This document shows positions 46,657 through 54,987 of a stretch of DNA of 64,000 bases, piece after piece. Origin of the DNA: Fusobacterium ulcerans (lineage in GTDB: Bacteria > Fusobacteriota > Fusobacteriia > Fusobacteriales > Fusobacteriaceae); contig NZ_CP028105.1 in the NCBI RefSeq assembly GCF_003019675.1, positions 512,282-576,281 on the forward strand, written 5' to 3'. A program made the position numbers and the translations under genes. Numbering within the stretch: position 1 is the stretch's first letter; every line of letters starts with the position of its first letter. The notes under the pieces were generated by a model. That model was not told where the DNA came from and did no database searches. It worked only from the letters and a program-made list of their open reading frames with translations.

Positions 46657-47823
46657 TTATTTTTCTTCTAATAATTTTTTGTATTCTATTAATATATTTT
46701 TCATAGAAAATTTCTTTATCATTTTTTTTGCTTTTAGAATATATTTTTGTCTTCTATCATTATCAAATAATAACTTCTCTATTTTTTGTGCTAATTCTTC
46801 AAAATTTCCTACTTCAAATAATTCACCATATTCTCCATTTAATAAAATTTCTTTTGCCCCACATTTAAAATCAGATGATATTATTGGAACTCCACAATAC
46901 ATTGCTTCAACTAATACAAGTCCAAACCCTTCCAATTTAGAACTGTGAATAAACATATCTGCATTTTTCATCCAAATATATGGATTATTCTTTTGCCCCA
47001 ACAAAAAAATTTGATTTTCTAATCTATTTACTTTTATCATCTTTTCTAAATTCTCTCTATTATTCCCATCACCTATTATATATAGTTTTTCATTTATACC
47101 TTTTTCATTTAAAATTTTAAATGCATTTATTATTGTTTCATAATCTTTAACAGTTGCTAATCTTCCTACAGAAATACAGTAGTTTTCTTTTAGCATTTTT
47201 TCCTCTTGTATATTTAAGTTAAATTTACTCAATTTTTCTTCTATCTTTTCAAAATTTATAAAATTATATATTTTTATAATTTTTTCTTCTAAAATTGGAA
47301 AAAGTTTTCTAACTTCTTCTTCCATTTCATCACAAATAGTAACAATTCTATCAAAATTTTGAAATCTTTTTTCTAATTTTTTTCTTTTATTTTCTTTTAT
47401 TCCTAAAAAGCTTAAATGAATCCACATAACTTTTTTTATATTTTTTATTTTATGAATATATTTTCCTGCTTCTCCGTTATAATCTATAAAAATTTCTGCT
47501 TCTTTATTGTTCTCTATATAATTGTTTATACTTTTTGATAATATTATTTTTTCACAACTCATTAAAATATTATATAACAATTTATAAAAAATATTTTTCT
47601 TTCTTGATTTTATTTTAACAAGAAATGGATTGAACCAATCCGGTTTTAAATATACCTTTTCTACATTCTTATCCAATTGATCTTCTAAAAAATTTTCCTC
47701 TTTATTTTCAATCAATAAAACAATTTTTTTATCTTCTAGCTTTAGATTATTTAAAATATCTATTGCTAACCTTTCTATTCCACCTATTCCAAGCCCTTTT
47801 ACTTTAAATAAAATTTTTTTCAT
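46657..47823 (-). CDS. GT4-family glycosyltransferase
   Basis: 388 residues from the ATG at 47823 (GAGGAAAG upstream; the earlier in-frame TTG is not needed). FKVKGLGIGGIERLAIDIL at the N-terminus, CISVGRLATVKDYETIINAF, LYIIGDGNNRENLEKMI and HSSKLEGFGLVLVEAMYCG. It is a paralogue of the 37800 gene. Donor and acceptor are unknown. It sits directly downstream of a ligase-like gene, as in the first cluster where ligase, kinase and GT4 are close. Confidence 0.9.
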   Translation of the reverse strand: MKKILFKVKGLGIGGIERLAIDILNNLKLEDKKIVLLIENKEENFLEDQLDKNVEKVYLKPDWFNPFLVKIKSRKKNIFYKLLYNILMSCEKIILSKSINNYIENNKEAEIFIDYNGEAGKYIHKIKNIKKVMWIHLSFLGIKENKRKKLEKRFQNFDRIVTICDEMEEEVRKLFPILEEKIIKIYNFINFEKIEEKLSKFNLNIQEEKMLKENYCISVGRLATVKDYETIINAFKILNEKGINEKLYIIGDGNNRENLEKMIKVNRLENQIFLLGQKNNPYIWMKNADMFIHSSKLEGFGLVLVEAMYCGVPIISSDFKCGAKEILLNGEYGELFEVGNFEELAQKIEKLLFDNDRRQKYILKAKKMIKKFSMKNILIEYKKLLEEK

Positions 47824-47831
47824 CTTTCCTC

Positions 47832-49058
47832 TCAAAATTCCTCTTTTTTTAATTCACTTGCTACTATCATCATACTTAATAAAATTTGAAAAAAGTTTTG
47901 GACAACTCCATAATATCCCCATACACTCCATGTTATTCCATAAAGTAAAAAACAAACTCCACCAAAAAAACATCCTGATAAAATTTCATTCCTTTGAGAT
48001 TTTAAAAATCTTTTAGGAATTAAATAAAATAATAAATATAAATAACCTATAATTAATAATCCAGTTTGAGATAAAAAATTAAAATATATACTGTGAGCCT
48101 CACCAAAAGCTTTTCTTCTTATAAAAGCATCATTTAAATTCTTGCTTCTATTCATTTTTTCTGCTGCTTTTATCACAAATGGCTGAGTATCACTTACCGC
48201 ACTTCCTACTCCTATTATAGGTGAAGAATAAAAAGCATCTAAACTTCCTTGCCACATTATTAATCTCGCCTCATTTGAAAAATTATTTTTAGTTTGAAAT
48301 GAAGTCTTTATCTCACTTTTAAATTGAGGAGGTGCTACAACATAGAAAAGAGATAAAATTATACATCCAGCCAAAAATATTCCTACAATTTTTTTAAAAT
48401 CAAATTTCAATTTCCATATTATATATAACAAATATATTCCAACAGTTCCTATTATAACTAAAAAGCCCATTCTAGAATCTGAATACCCAACACCTTTTAA
48501 TAAATATAAGTTTATAAAAAAACAGATAATTATTTCTCCCCATTTTTTTTTATCCTTATAATTTTTTAATATTTCCAACCAATAAGAAATTGTAAATCCT
48601 GTTGCTACTGTTAATATTCCTCTTTTTCTTATGAAATCTAATTTTACATATTTTGAATTATTTATAATATCAAAACTTAACAATAAACTTCCTACTATGA
48701 TTATATAGAGAAGATTTTTTAATTTTTTCCAATTATCTATGAATAATATAAGCATTATTCCATTAAAAAATTTCAAATTACGATCCATAAATTTATTTAC
48801 TCCATCACCATTAGTTGAAATAAAATTAAATATAATTCCTATTATCAAAATAATTATAAATGTTAAGTAAATTTCTTTCCCCTTTAATTTTATATTTTTA
48901 TAATCTAAACCTATTTTTATTAAACTTAATCCCTGCAAAACATATCCAATTTTCATAGTTAATTTACTGTCTATAAACATAGAGAATGCAAATAAATAAA
49001 TTATTATTTCTCCTGCAATATTTACTTTTTTCAAAATATTTCCTTTTGATACTTCCAT
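47832..49058 (-). CDS. O-antigen ligase/polymerase-family membrane protein (Wzy_C)
   Basis: 408 residues with about 10 membrane segments and a large outer loop that contains GEAHSIYFNFLSQTGLLII, the His motif of the WaaL/Wzy_C family. It is the second ligase-like gene in the window (other at 34735). One may attach the Wzy-made O-chain and the other a different glycan, or one may be a polymerase. It sits between a GT2 and a GT4 gene in the same orientation. Confidence 0.78.
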   Translation of the reverse strand: MEVSKGNILKKVNIAGEIIIYLFAFSMFIDSKLTMKIGYVLQGLSLIKIGLDYKNIKLKGKEIYLTFIIILIIGIIFNFISTNGDGVNKFMDRNLKFFNGIMLILFIDNWKKLKNLLYIIIVGSLLLSFDIINNSKYVKLDFIRKRGILTVATGFTISYWLEILKNYKDKKKWGEIIICFFINLYLLKGVGYSDSRMGFLVIIGTVGIYLLYIIWKLKFDFKKIVGIFLAGCIILSLFYVVAPPQFKSEIKTSFQTKNNFSNEARLIMWQGSLDAFYSSPIIGVGSAVSDTQPFVIKAAEKMNRSKNLNDAFIRRKAFGEAHSIYFNFLSQTGLLIIGYLYLLFYLIPKRFLKSQRNEILSGCFFGGVCFLLYGITWSVWGYYGVVQNFFQILLSMMIVASELKKEEF

Positions 49059-49070
49059 TTTATTCTCCTA

Positions 49071-49976
49071 TTATTTTATAATTTTAATTTTACATTCATC
49101 TTTATCCTTTGAATTATCATATCCATATTCACATCTATAATCTTTTTTTCTAAAAATTTCATCCTTTCTTTTATAGTAATACTTTTCATTTAAACTAATT
49201 TTTTTAGTTATATCTTCTCCATGATACATATGAACTAAAATATTCTTATAGTTTAATGGAATTACTTTTAATCCATAACAATAAATTCTATTACATAAAT
49301 CATCATCCTCATATCCCCACCCTATATAATTCTCATCAAATCCATTGAGTTCAATAAGATTTTTTTTAAATATACCTATTCCTAACCCTATTATTTTAGC
49401 TCCCCTTTTAGCAAGATTTAAATTATATAATAAATTTTTAATTATATCCTTTTTATATTTTTTCTCTATTATTTTTTTTTCATCTTTAGTTATATATTTT
49501 TCTATTATTTTATAATCAAATTTTTTTTGCCTACCTAGCTCTGTTTTTATTTTTTCTGTTTCTTTTTCATTTAAAGAAATAGCATCCATTTTTATTACTA
49601 TTCCTTCTTTAATAACTTCTTTTATATTTTTTATAAAAAAATTATCAAATAATATATCCTGATCTAAAAATAATAAAAATTCTCCCTCTGAAAACTTAAT
49701 TGCATTATTTCTTGATCTAGATAATCTAAAACCAATATCTTGCTGATAAACATGTTTCAATCTATATGAAATTTGAGGAATAATTTTTTCAATAACCTTT
49801 TCTAAATTTTCAGAAGATCCATCATCTGCAATTATCACTTCAAAGGGTTTTTCAATTTGAGATTCCAAAGCTAATAAAATATTTTTCAAATATTCTAATC
49901 TATTGTAAACTGCTACTATGACAGATATTTTCATTCTTGTCCTTGTATGATAAAAGCGTAGTAAATTATTTATCAT
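49071..49976 (-). CDS. GT2-family glycosyltransferase
   Basis: 301 residues. MKISVIVAVYNRLEYLKNIL, IIADDGSSENLEKVI, LSRSRNNAIKFSEGEFLLFL with the DQD metal site, and GWGYEDDDLCNRIY near the C-terminus (galactosyltransferase-like GT2_7 tail). Two starts are possible: 49976 with a perfect AAGGAGG but short spacing, or 49934, which begins at the conserved MKISV and has AAGGA. It is a paralogue of the 52175 gene. An IS110 element lies immediately upstream. Confidence 0.87.
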   Translation of the reverse strand: MINNLLRFYHTRTRMKISVIVAVYNRLEYLKNILLALESQIEKPFEVIIADDGSSENLEKVIEKIIPQISYRLKHVYQQDIGFRLSRSRNNAIKFSEGEFLLFLDQDILFDNFFIKNIKEVIKEGIVIKMDAISLNEKETEKIKTELGRQKKFDYKIIEKYITKDEKKIIEKKYKKDIIKNLLYNLNLAKRGAKIIGLGIGIFKKNLIELNGFDENYIGWGYEDDDLCNRIYCYGLKVIPLNYKNILVHMYHGEDITKKISLNEKYYYKRKDEIFRKKDYRCEYGYDNSKDKDECKIKIIK

Positions 49977-50005
49977 ACATCCTCCTTCTTTAATTCATTT
50001 TGGTA

Positions 50006-50203
50006 TATAATTAATTATTGAAACTGTGGACTTTTTACTTTTGCCTAAAGATTCTTTTGAATACTTTTACTAGGAGATTATTGCCACTGTTTTTTCTCAA
50101 ACACTTATAGTTGGTTAAAATTCTTTTGATTTTTTATGTTTGCAAGGATGTGTTGATTAAAACTTTGTGGATGCGCAGTTTCTTATCTCTTTTAAAGGAT
50201 GTG
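50006..50203 (+). ncRNA. Candidate bridge-RNA region at the left end of the IS110 element
   Basis: IS110-group elements encode a bridge RNA in the noncoding end before the recombinase gene; it guides target and donor recognition. Here ~195 noncoding bases follow a TATAAT (50006-50011). I could not fold the two-loop structure by eye, so this is positional inference only. Confidence 0.3.
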
Positions 50204-51379
50204 ATGTTTATGTTATTGTTAGGTATTGATATCGCTAAATTAAATCATGTGGCTTCTCTTGTTGATTCTGATTCTGGGGAACTTATTTTTTCTAATTTTA
50301 AATTCCAGAATAATATGCCTGGATTCCTCTCCCTTTATGAAAAAATTGTAGATTTTCCAATTAAAGACATTATTATTGGTTTAGAATCAACTGCCCATTA
50401 TGGAGAAAATTTTATTAATTTTTTCTTTCAAAAAGGATTTAAAATTGCTGTAATCAACCCTTTACAAACTTCACATTTACGTAAAGCTAATATTAGAGAT
50501 ACTAAAAATGATCATTTAGACTCTATTACTGTTGCTAAAGCTTTACTTTTTGATAATTTCAAATTTGTTTCTCAAAACAATGTTTCTAATTTTGCGCTAA
50601 AAAAACTTACTCGTTTTAGAAAAAGTCTAGTTAAACAAAGATCTAGAAGTAAAATTCAGCTTGTTTCTTTACTAGATATTATTTTTCCTGAACTACAATA
50701 TGTTTTTAAAGCTGGTATCCATACTAAGGCTCTTTATGCCCTTCTTAAGAAATATCCTTCTACAGAAAAAATAGCTGCTTTAAGAGAAAAATCATTATTT
50801 TCTATTTTAAGCAAAGCTTCTAAAGGCCATTATGACATGGCAAATGCTTTACTTTTAAAAAGTCATGCTAAATCTTCTGTAGGTGTCAAGGATACATCTA
50901 TATCTATACATATCCCTCAATTAATTGAATTAATTGAGCTGTTAGATAAGCAAATTAAATCAATAGAAGAAGAAATTGAAGCTTCTCTTGATAATGGATC
51001 ACCAATTCTTTCTATTCCAGGAATTAGTAATGTTGCAGCTGCCAGCATAATTGGAGAAATTAATGATATTTCTAATTTTGATTCCCCATCTAAATTACTT
51101 GCATATGCAGGACTTGATCCTAAGATAAGGCAGTCAGGAAATTTCAATGCTTCTTCATGTAGGATGTCTAAAAAAGGGTCTCCATATTTGCGCTATGCTT
51201 TAATTTACACTGCTTGGAATTTAGTAAGAAACAGCAAAATATTTAAAGACTATTATTTAATTAAAAGAGCACAGGGAAAATCTCATTACAATGCTTTAGG
51301 GCATGTTGCGCACAAATTGGTGAGAGTGATTTATGCTTTATTTAAGAAAAATTTAATCTATCAAGAATTTCAACTCTAA
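50204..51379 (+). CDS. IS110-family transposase (DEDD recombinase)
   Basis: 391 residues. The N-terminal RuvC-like DEDD domain shows LLLGIDIAKLNH, IIGLESTAHYG and TKNDHLDSITVAKAL. The C-terminal Transposase_20 domain has SIPGISNVAAASIIGEI and SSCRMSKKGSPYLRYAL, which holds the conserved Ser region. AAAGGA lies before the ATGs at 50204 and 50210; either may be used. The frame stays open further upstream, but that is the noncoding left end. It looks intact and possibly active. Confidence 0.9.
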   Translation: MFMLLLGIDIAKLNHVASLVDSDSGELIFSNFKFQNNMPGFLSLYEKIVDFPIKDIIIGLESTAHYGENFINFFFQKGFKIAVINPLQTSHLRKANIRDTKNDHLDSITVAKALLFDNFKFVSQNNVSNFALKKLTRFRKSLVKQRSRSKIQLVSLLDIIFPELQYVFKAGIHTKALYALLKKYPSTEKIAALREKSLFSILSKASKGHYDMANALLLKSHAKSSVGVKDTSISIHIPQLIELIELLDKQIKSIEEEIEASLDNGSPILSIPGISNVAAASIIGEINDISNFDSPSKLLAYAGLDPKIRQSGNFNASSCRMSKKGSPYLRYALIYTAWNLVRNSKIFKDYYLIKRAQGKSHYNALGHVAHKLVRVIYALFKKNLIYQEFQL

Positions 51380-51489
51380 CATTCTTAGATTAAAAATATT
51401 TTAAAGAGTTTTCAAACTCTAATTTTGTAATGCAGAAATATTAAGATGAAATTTATTTATTTTTATCTTGACTTTTCATAGTTGGTCTC

Positions 51490-52164
51490 CTACAATTTCT
51501 TTAGTTTTTTTACAGCTAAAGCAATATAATAATATATATTTTTTGAATATGGATATTTCATATTAGAATATGAGTCTAATTGCATCGTAAGCATATCATA
51601 ATGAGCCCTATAATTTCCTAATATCATCTTTTTCATTTTACTGTCTATTATTTTTACTTCTTTATTTTTTTTCTCTTCAATAAAATTATATGGATTACAA
51701 TCTCCATGATATCTCTTAATAAAGTGTAATTTTTTTACTACTTCTATAGCCTTATCTTTAAGAAAATCCTCTTCGCATACTCTTCCTTCTACTTTTTCCA
51801 TAATTACAAAGGATTTTTTTAAAACTCTAAATTTTCTTTTTTCAATAATACCAATTATTTTGGCAAAATTATTAAATCCTTCTTCCCTTACCTTTATACT
51901 ATTCTTTAAAATTTGGACTCCATCGCTATTTAAAAATATTTTTTTAATAATATAAAAAAATTTTTTATATTCATTTTTATTATCTTTTAATATATAGTTT
52001 TGATTGTCAACAACTATATCTGCAACATAATTTCTTTCACTATTTTTAAATTCTTTTTTTATTTTAAATTCCTCTTTAGAAATTTTTTCTAATATTTTTA
52101 ATTTTTTTTCATCTATATAGTAAAAGTCAAAATCATTATTTTTTACTTTAAATATTTTTTTCAT
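51490..52164 (-). CDS. LPS core kinase (RfaY/WaaP-like)
   Basis: 224 residues from the ATG at 52164, with AAAGGAAAAA upstream; the longer start at 52200 lies inside the preceding gene. Kinase-like features: NYILKDNKNEYKKFF with a candidate ATP-binding Lys, SFVIMEKVEGRVCEED, catalytic loop RYHGDCNPYNFI and metal motif VKIIDSK. Probably phosphorylates a core sugar. The stop codon is about 17 bases from the proposed right end of the IS110 element, so the insertion seems to have spared it. Confidence 0.78.
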   Translation of the reverse strand: MKKIFKVKNNDFDFYYIDEKKLKILEKISKEEFKIKKEFKNSERNYVADIVVDNQNYILKDNKNEYKKFFYIIKKIFLNSDGVQILKNSIKVREEGFNNFAKIIGIIEKRKFRVLKKSFVIMEKVEGRVCEEDFLKDKAIEVVKKLHFIKRYHGDCNPYNFIEEKKNKEVKIIDSKMKKMILGNYRAHYDMLTMQLDSYSNMKYPYSKNIYYYIALAVKKLKKL

Positions 52165-52174
52165 TTTTTCCTTT

Positions 52175-53029
52175 CTAAATTTCTTCAAAATAATATCCAT
52201 CTAAATCTTTTCTATTTTCTATTCCATAAGTACATTTATAATTTCCTTTTATAATTTTTTCTTTTTTTTCACTGTATATTTTCTTATTCTGATTTCCTGT
52301 CTTAGTGGGATCTAATGGATGGCACATATGAATTGATGGTATTTTTGTAGAAAATGTTACTGATTTTAACCCTAAAGCATAAAGTCTCAAACCTAAATCA
52401 GCATCTTCTCCTCCCCATCCTTTATAGTCTTCATCATATCCATTTATTTCTATATAGTCTTTTTTAAACAGAGCAAATCCAATTCCCATAAGACCTGTGC
52501 CTCTATCTCTTAATCCTATTTTATATCTAAAGTTATTATATTTATCTCTCCAAAGATATTTTTTCAATACTTTAAAATGACTGAATGAAACTTTTGATAT
52601 TACTTCCTCATATCTCCATTTGTTCTTCACTAATGTTTTCTGAATATCTATTCTTTCATCATTTTCAGACCATATTACTCTAAGAATAGAAAATTTATTT
52701 TCTTTTTTATTTTGTATAAAAGTTTCAATTAGATTATTAGGAAAAATAGCATCTTGATCTAGAAAAATTAAATAATCTCCTTTGCTTTCTATAACTGCGT
52801 TATTACAAGCTTTTGATTTCCGAAACCCTAAATCTTCTTGATAAATATATTTTATCTTAAACTCACATTTATCTTTGTATTTTTTCAATATTTCTTTCAA
52901 GTCCTCTTTTGACCCATCATCTGTAAAAATCACTTCATAAGGTTGAACACTCTGTTTTATCAAACACTTCAGTATATTTTCTACATATTCAAATCTGTTA
53001 TATACAGTTATTATCAATGATATTTTCAT
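52175..53029 (-). CDS. GT2-family glycosyltransferase with galactosyltransferase-like tail
   Basis: 284 residues from the ATG at 53029 (AAAGGTG upstream); a longer in-frame start is not supported. MKISLIITVYNRFEYVENIL, VIFTDDGSKEDLKEIL, GFRKSKACNNAVIESKGDYL plus a DQD site, and the C-terminal GYDEDYKGWGGEDADLGLRL typical of GT2_7 domains. Same architecture as 49071. It has its own extended -10 promoter. Confidence 0.88.
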   Translation of the reverse strand: MKISLIITVYNRFEYVENILKCLIKQSVQPYEVIFTDDGSKEDLKEILKKYKDKCEFKIKYIYQEDLGFRKSKACNNAVIESKGDYLIFLDQDAIFPNNLIETFIQNKKENKFSILRVIWSENDERIDIQKTLVKNKWRYEEVISKVSFSHFKVLKKYLWRDKYNNFRYKIGLRDRGTGLMGIGFALFKKDYIEINGYDEDYKGWGGEDADLGLRLYALGLKSVTFSTKIPSIHMCHPLDPTKTGNQNKKIYSEKKEKIIKGNYKCTYGIENRKDLDGYYFEEI

Positions 53030-53060
53030 TTTTTCACCTTTCTTTTTTGTTTTCATCATA

Positions 53061-53069
53061 ATTATATCA
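53061..53069 (-). promoter_or_regulatory. Extended -10 promoter of the GT2 gene
   Basis: Minus strand TGATATAAT, about 30 bases before the 53029 start; no recognisable -35. Confidence 0.5.
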
Positions 53070-53150
53070 CATAACAATCACTTTATAATAAGTTTTTATC
53101 TAAAAATCGGAAAAAATTTTCTATTTTTCTATATAATTCATTTCAAACAT

Positions 53151-53190
53151 AAAAAAATAACTATCCCTCAATTTTGAAGTATAGTTATTT
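53151..53190 (-). terminator. Terminator after licD-like gene (repeat type A)
   Basis: Stem AAATAACTAT/ATAGTTATTT with inner TCAA/TTGA, then Ts on the minus strand. Nearly the same sequence recurs at 54935-54974. Confidence 0.78.
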
Positions 53191-53199
53191 CTGTAGTTC

Positions 53200-53940
53200 T
53201 TATTTATTTTCAATTTTTATTATATCTTTAATATGTTTATGATGTAAAGGTTTTTGATTTTCAGGTGGAGTCATATAGTCTCCATATAATAATGTAAGAA
53301 AACTATCATAATCTTTTGGTGCTTTATATTTTCTGTCTTCAAATTCAATTTCTGTTAAAGGAAAGAATTTTTCTACAAGATTCAATTTAATTTTAAATCC
53401 AGTTTCCACACCTCTTCCTATGTATGGTCCTTTAGTTTTTGAAATAAATTTCTTCTTGAAAAAACTGTTTGATAATATTTTTAAATGTATCTCTCTTTTA
53501 AAATGAGTTTTCCATTTTCTCCATAGAGAACTCCTATCCTTACTTAATTCTAAATATCCATTCAGAAAATTTACTTTTTCTACATCATCATAGTAATCTA
53601 AAGGAAAAATATCAATATCAATTTCTGATTTACTTCCATCTTCATTTAATATATAGTGATTATTATCTTTCAATTTATAGAAAGCTCCTCTTTTATACGT
53701 CTCTAAAGAAAATCTTCCATTATTTGTATACTTATCAAATATCTTTAAAAATTTTTCATAATCTTCTCTAGGCATTCCCAGATCAACATCATCATCCCAT
53801 GGGATGAAGCCTTTATGTCTTGCTGCACCTAATAAAGTTCCAAAGTCTAATATATATTCAAGATTATTTTCTTCACATATTTTCACAAAAAAATCTAAAC
53901 AGTCTTTTTCTACTAACTGTAATTTTCTTAATTTATCCAT
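53200..53940 (-). CDS. LicD-family phosphotransferase
   Basis: 246 residues from the ATG at 53940 (GGAGGAAATT upstream; the in-frame TTG is not used). LicD signature YILDFGTLLGAARHKGFI followed by PWDDDVDLGM. It is a paralogue of the 40191 gene, with the same core motif and similar length, but they are diverged elsewhere. Likely decorates a glycan with phosphocholine or a related group. It has its own extended -10 promoter and a terminator, so it is probably a single-gene unit. Confidence 0.88.
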   Translation of the reverse strand: MDKLRKLQLVEKDCLDFFVKICEENNLEYILDFGTLLGAARHKGFIPWDDDVDLGMPREDYEKFLKIFDKYTNNGRFSLETYKRGAFYKLKDNNHYILNEDGSKSEIDIDIFPLDYYDDVEKVNFLNGYLELSKDRSSLWRKWKTHFKREIHLKILSNSFFKKKFISKTKGPYIGRGVETGFKIKLNLVEKFFPLTEIEFEDRKYKAPKDYDSFLTLLYGDYMTPPENQKPLHHKHIKDIIKIENK

Positions 53941-53974
53941 AATTTCCTCCAAGTTTATTATAAATATTAAGGAA

Positions 53975-53983
53975 ATTATATCA
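53975..53983 (-). promoter_or_regulatory. Extended -10 promoter of the second licD-like gene
   Basis: Minus strand TGATATAAT, about 35 bases before the 53940 start, within an AT-rich tract. Confidence 0.5.
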
Positions 53984-54001
53984 TATTTAAAATATTTTTA
54001 C

Positions 54002-54361
54002 TTACTTATTTTCTAATTCTTTTTCTATTTGCTCATATATTTTTTCACCATTAAGACAATCATTAATCTTATTAAGAAGCTTTTCCATATATATTAATTT
54101 TTCTCTTAATCTTTTCATCATTTTATTTTTTCTAAAAATAAAAAAAATATCTTTTCTATAATCTTCAAGATCAATTACAAACAATTCTCCATTATTCACA
54201 ATAAAATTATAATAATTAAAATCTCCATAATAAATTCCTAATTTTATGATTTTCGCTACTATTTCTACATATTTATTTATGAGAATTTTTACTTTTTCTT
54301 TTTCTTTTGTTTCTAATATTTCTACCAATAAAGAATTCCCTTGAATCTCTTTTGTTACCAC
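54002..54361 (-). pseudogene. N-terminally truncated kinase (RfaY-like) fragment
   Basis: About 119 residues matching only the C-terminal two-thirds of the 54988 kinase: VTKEIQGNSLL versus VTSEIEGRSLM, YYGDFNYYNFI versus YYGDFNFNNFI, VIDLEDYRKD, and nearly identical ends (KIYEQIEKELE). The catalytic loop is kept, but the ATP-binding N-lobe is gone. In frame, the only start is a GTG at 54361 without a ribosome binding site, overlapping the last codons of the acyltransferase gene. Homology begins exactly at that junction, so this is most likely a leftover of recombination. A coupled short protein is possible but unlikely to be an active kinase. Confidence 0.72.
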
Positions 54362-54804
54362 TTCATAAAAGGTTTAGCTGGATTTCCACCAGCTATAGCT
54401 AATGATGGAATATCAAAAATAACCACTGATCCTGCTTGAATAATTGCTCCTTCACCAATTGTAACTCCACCTAAAATAGTCACATTTTGACCTATCCAAA
54501 CATTATCTTCTATTATAACATCTTTATATATATCATTGTCACTGTATGGAAGTCCAGTTTTATAGTCATGATTTCCTGTTAAAATTAAACAACCTTTTGC
54601 AAAAGAAATATTGTTTCCTATAGTTACATTTCCATTTTCTCTTATTATTACTCCATTAAGTAGAACATTACTTCCAATAATTGTATTTTTATTGATCTTT
54701 ACTCTATCATTTATAACTATATTTTTTCCTAATTTTTTAGCCTTGGCAATAATTTTCTTTTTTGAAGTATATATATCTATCATTCTTTGAATTCTTCTTA
54801 ACAT
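54355..54804 (-). CDS. Hexapeptide-repeat O-acyltransferase (WcaF/maltose-acetyltransferase type)
   Basis: 149 residues, a compact left-handed beta-helix: NTIIGSNVLLNGVIIRENG, ISFAKGCLILTGNHDY with the catalytic-type His, DVIIEDNVWIGQNVTIL, and the C-terminal AIAGGNPAKPFMKW. Likely O-acetylates a surface sugar. GGGGGAGAA precedes the ATG, and a TTGACT/TAAAAT promoter lies at 54894-54922. Its 3' end overlaps the kinase fragment by seven bases; it appears to have replaced that gene's 5' half. Confidence 0.87.
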   Translation of the reverse strand: MLRRIQRMIDIYTSKKKIIAKAKKLGKNIVINDRVKINKNTIIGSNVLLNGVIIRENGNVTIGNNISFAKGCLILTGNHDYKTGLPYSDNDIYKDVIIEDNVWIGQNVTILGGVTIGEGAIIQAGSVVIFDIPSLAIAGGNPAKPFMKW

Positions 54805-54893
54805 TTCTCCCCCAAGATAATAATTAAATATTCATTTTTTAAACAACATACTTGAATTCTATAATTTTCTTAAAACCAAATATATTCAAAGTA

Positions 54894-54922
54894 ATTTTAC
54901 ATTTTAAATTTGAAAAAGTCAA
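54894..54922 (-). promoter_or_regulatory. Promoter of the acyltransferase gene
   Basis: On the minus strand, TTGACT (54922-54917), 17-nt spacer, TAAAAT (54899-54894), about 90 bases before the 54804 start. Confidence 0.6.
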
Positions 54923-54934
54923 TTATATTTTAAT

Positions 54935-54974
54935 AAAAAAATAACTATCCTCAAATCTTGAAGTATAGTTATTT
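54935..54974 (-). terminator. Terminator after the 54988 kinase (repeat type A)
   Basis: Same hairpin as 53151-53190, stem AAATAACTAT/ATAGTTATTT, with T-rich flank on the minus strand. Confidence 0.78.
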
Positions 54975-54987
54975 CAATATATTATAT

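Larger units (their letters stand above)
49988..51473 (+). mobile_element. IS110-family insertion element (ends tentative)
   Basis: A single transposase gene in opposite orientation to its neighbours, with ~200 noncoding bases on the left and ~100 on the right and no long terminal inverted repeats, as expected for IS110. The ends are proposed from CT dinucleotides at 49988-49989 and 51472-51473: joining them in a circle would create TTGACT-16 nt-TATAAT, the junction-promoter arrangement known for this family. The exact ends need an empty-site comparison. Confidence 0.5.

Noticed and set aside
50107-51486. ATAGTTGGT at 50107-50115 and 51478-51486 as the IS110 end repeats
   Set aside because: Only nine bases match. 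The left copy would leave almost no noncoding end before the transposase and would exclude the TATAAT at 50006; short matches are common in this AT-rich DNA.
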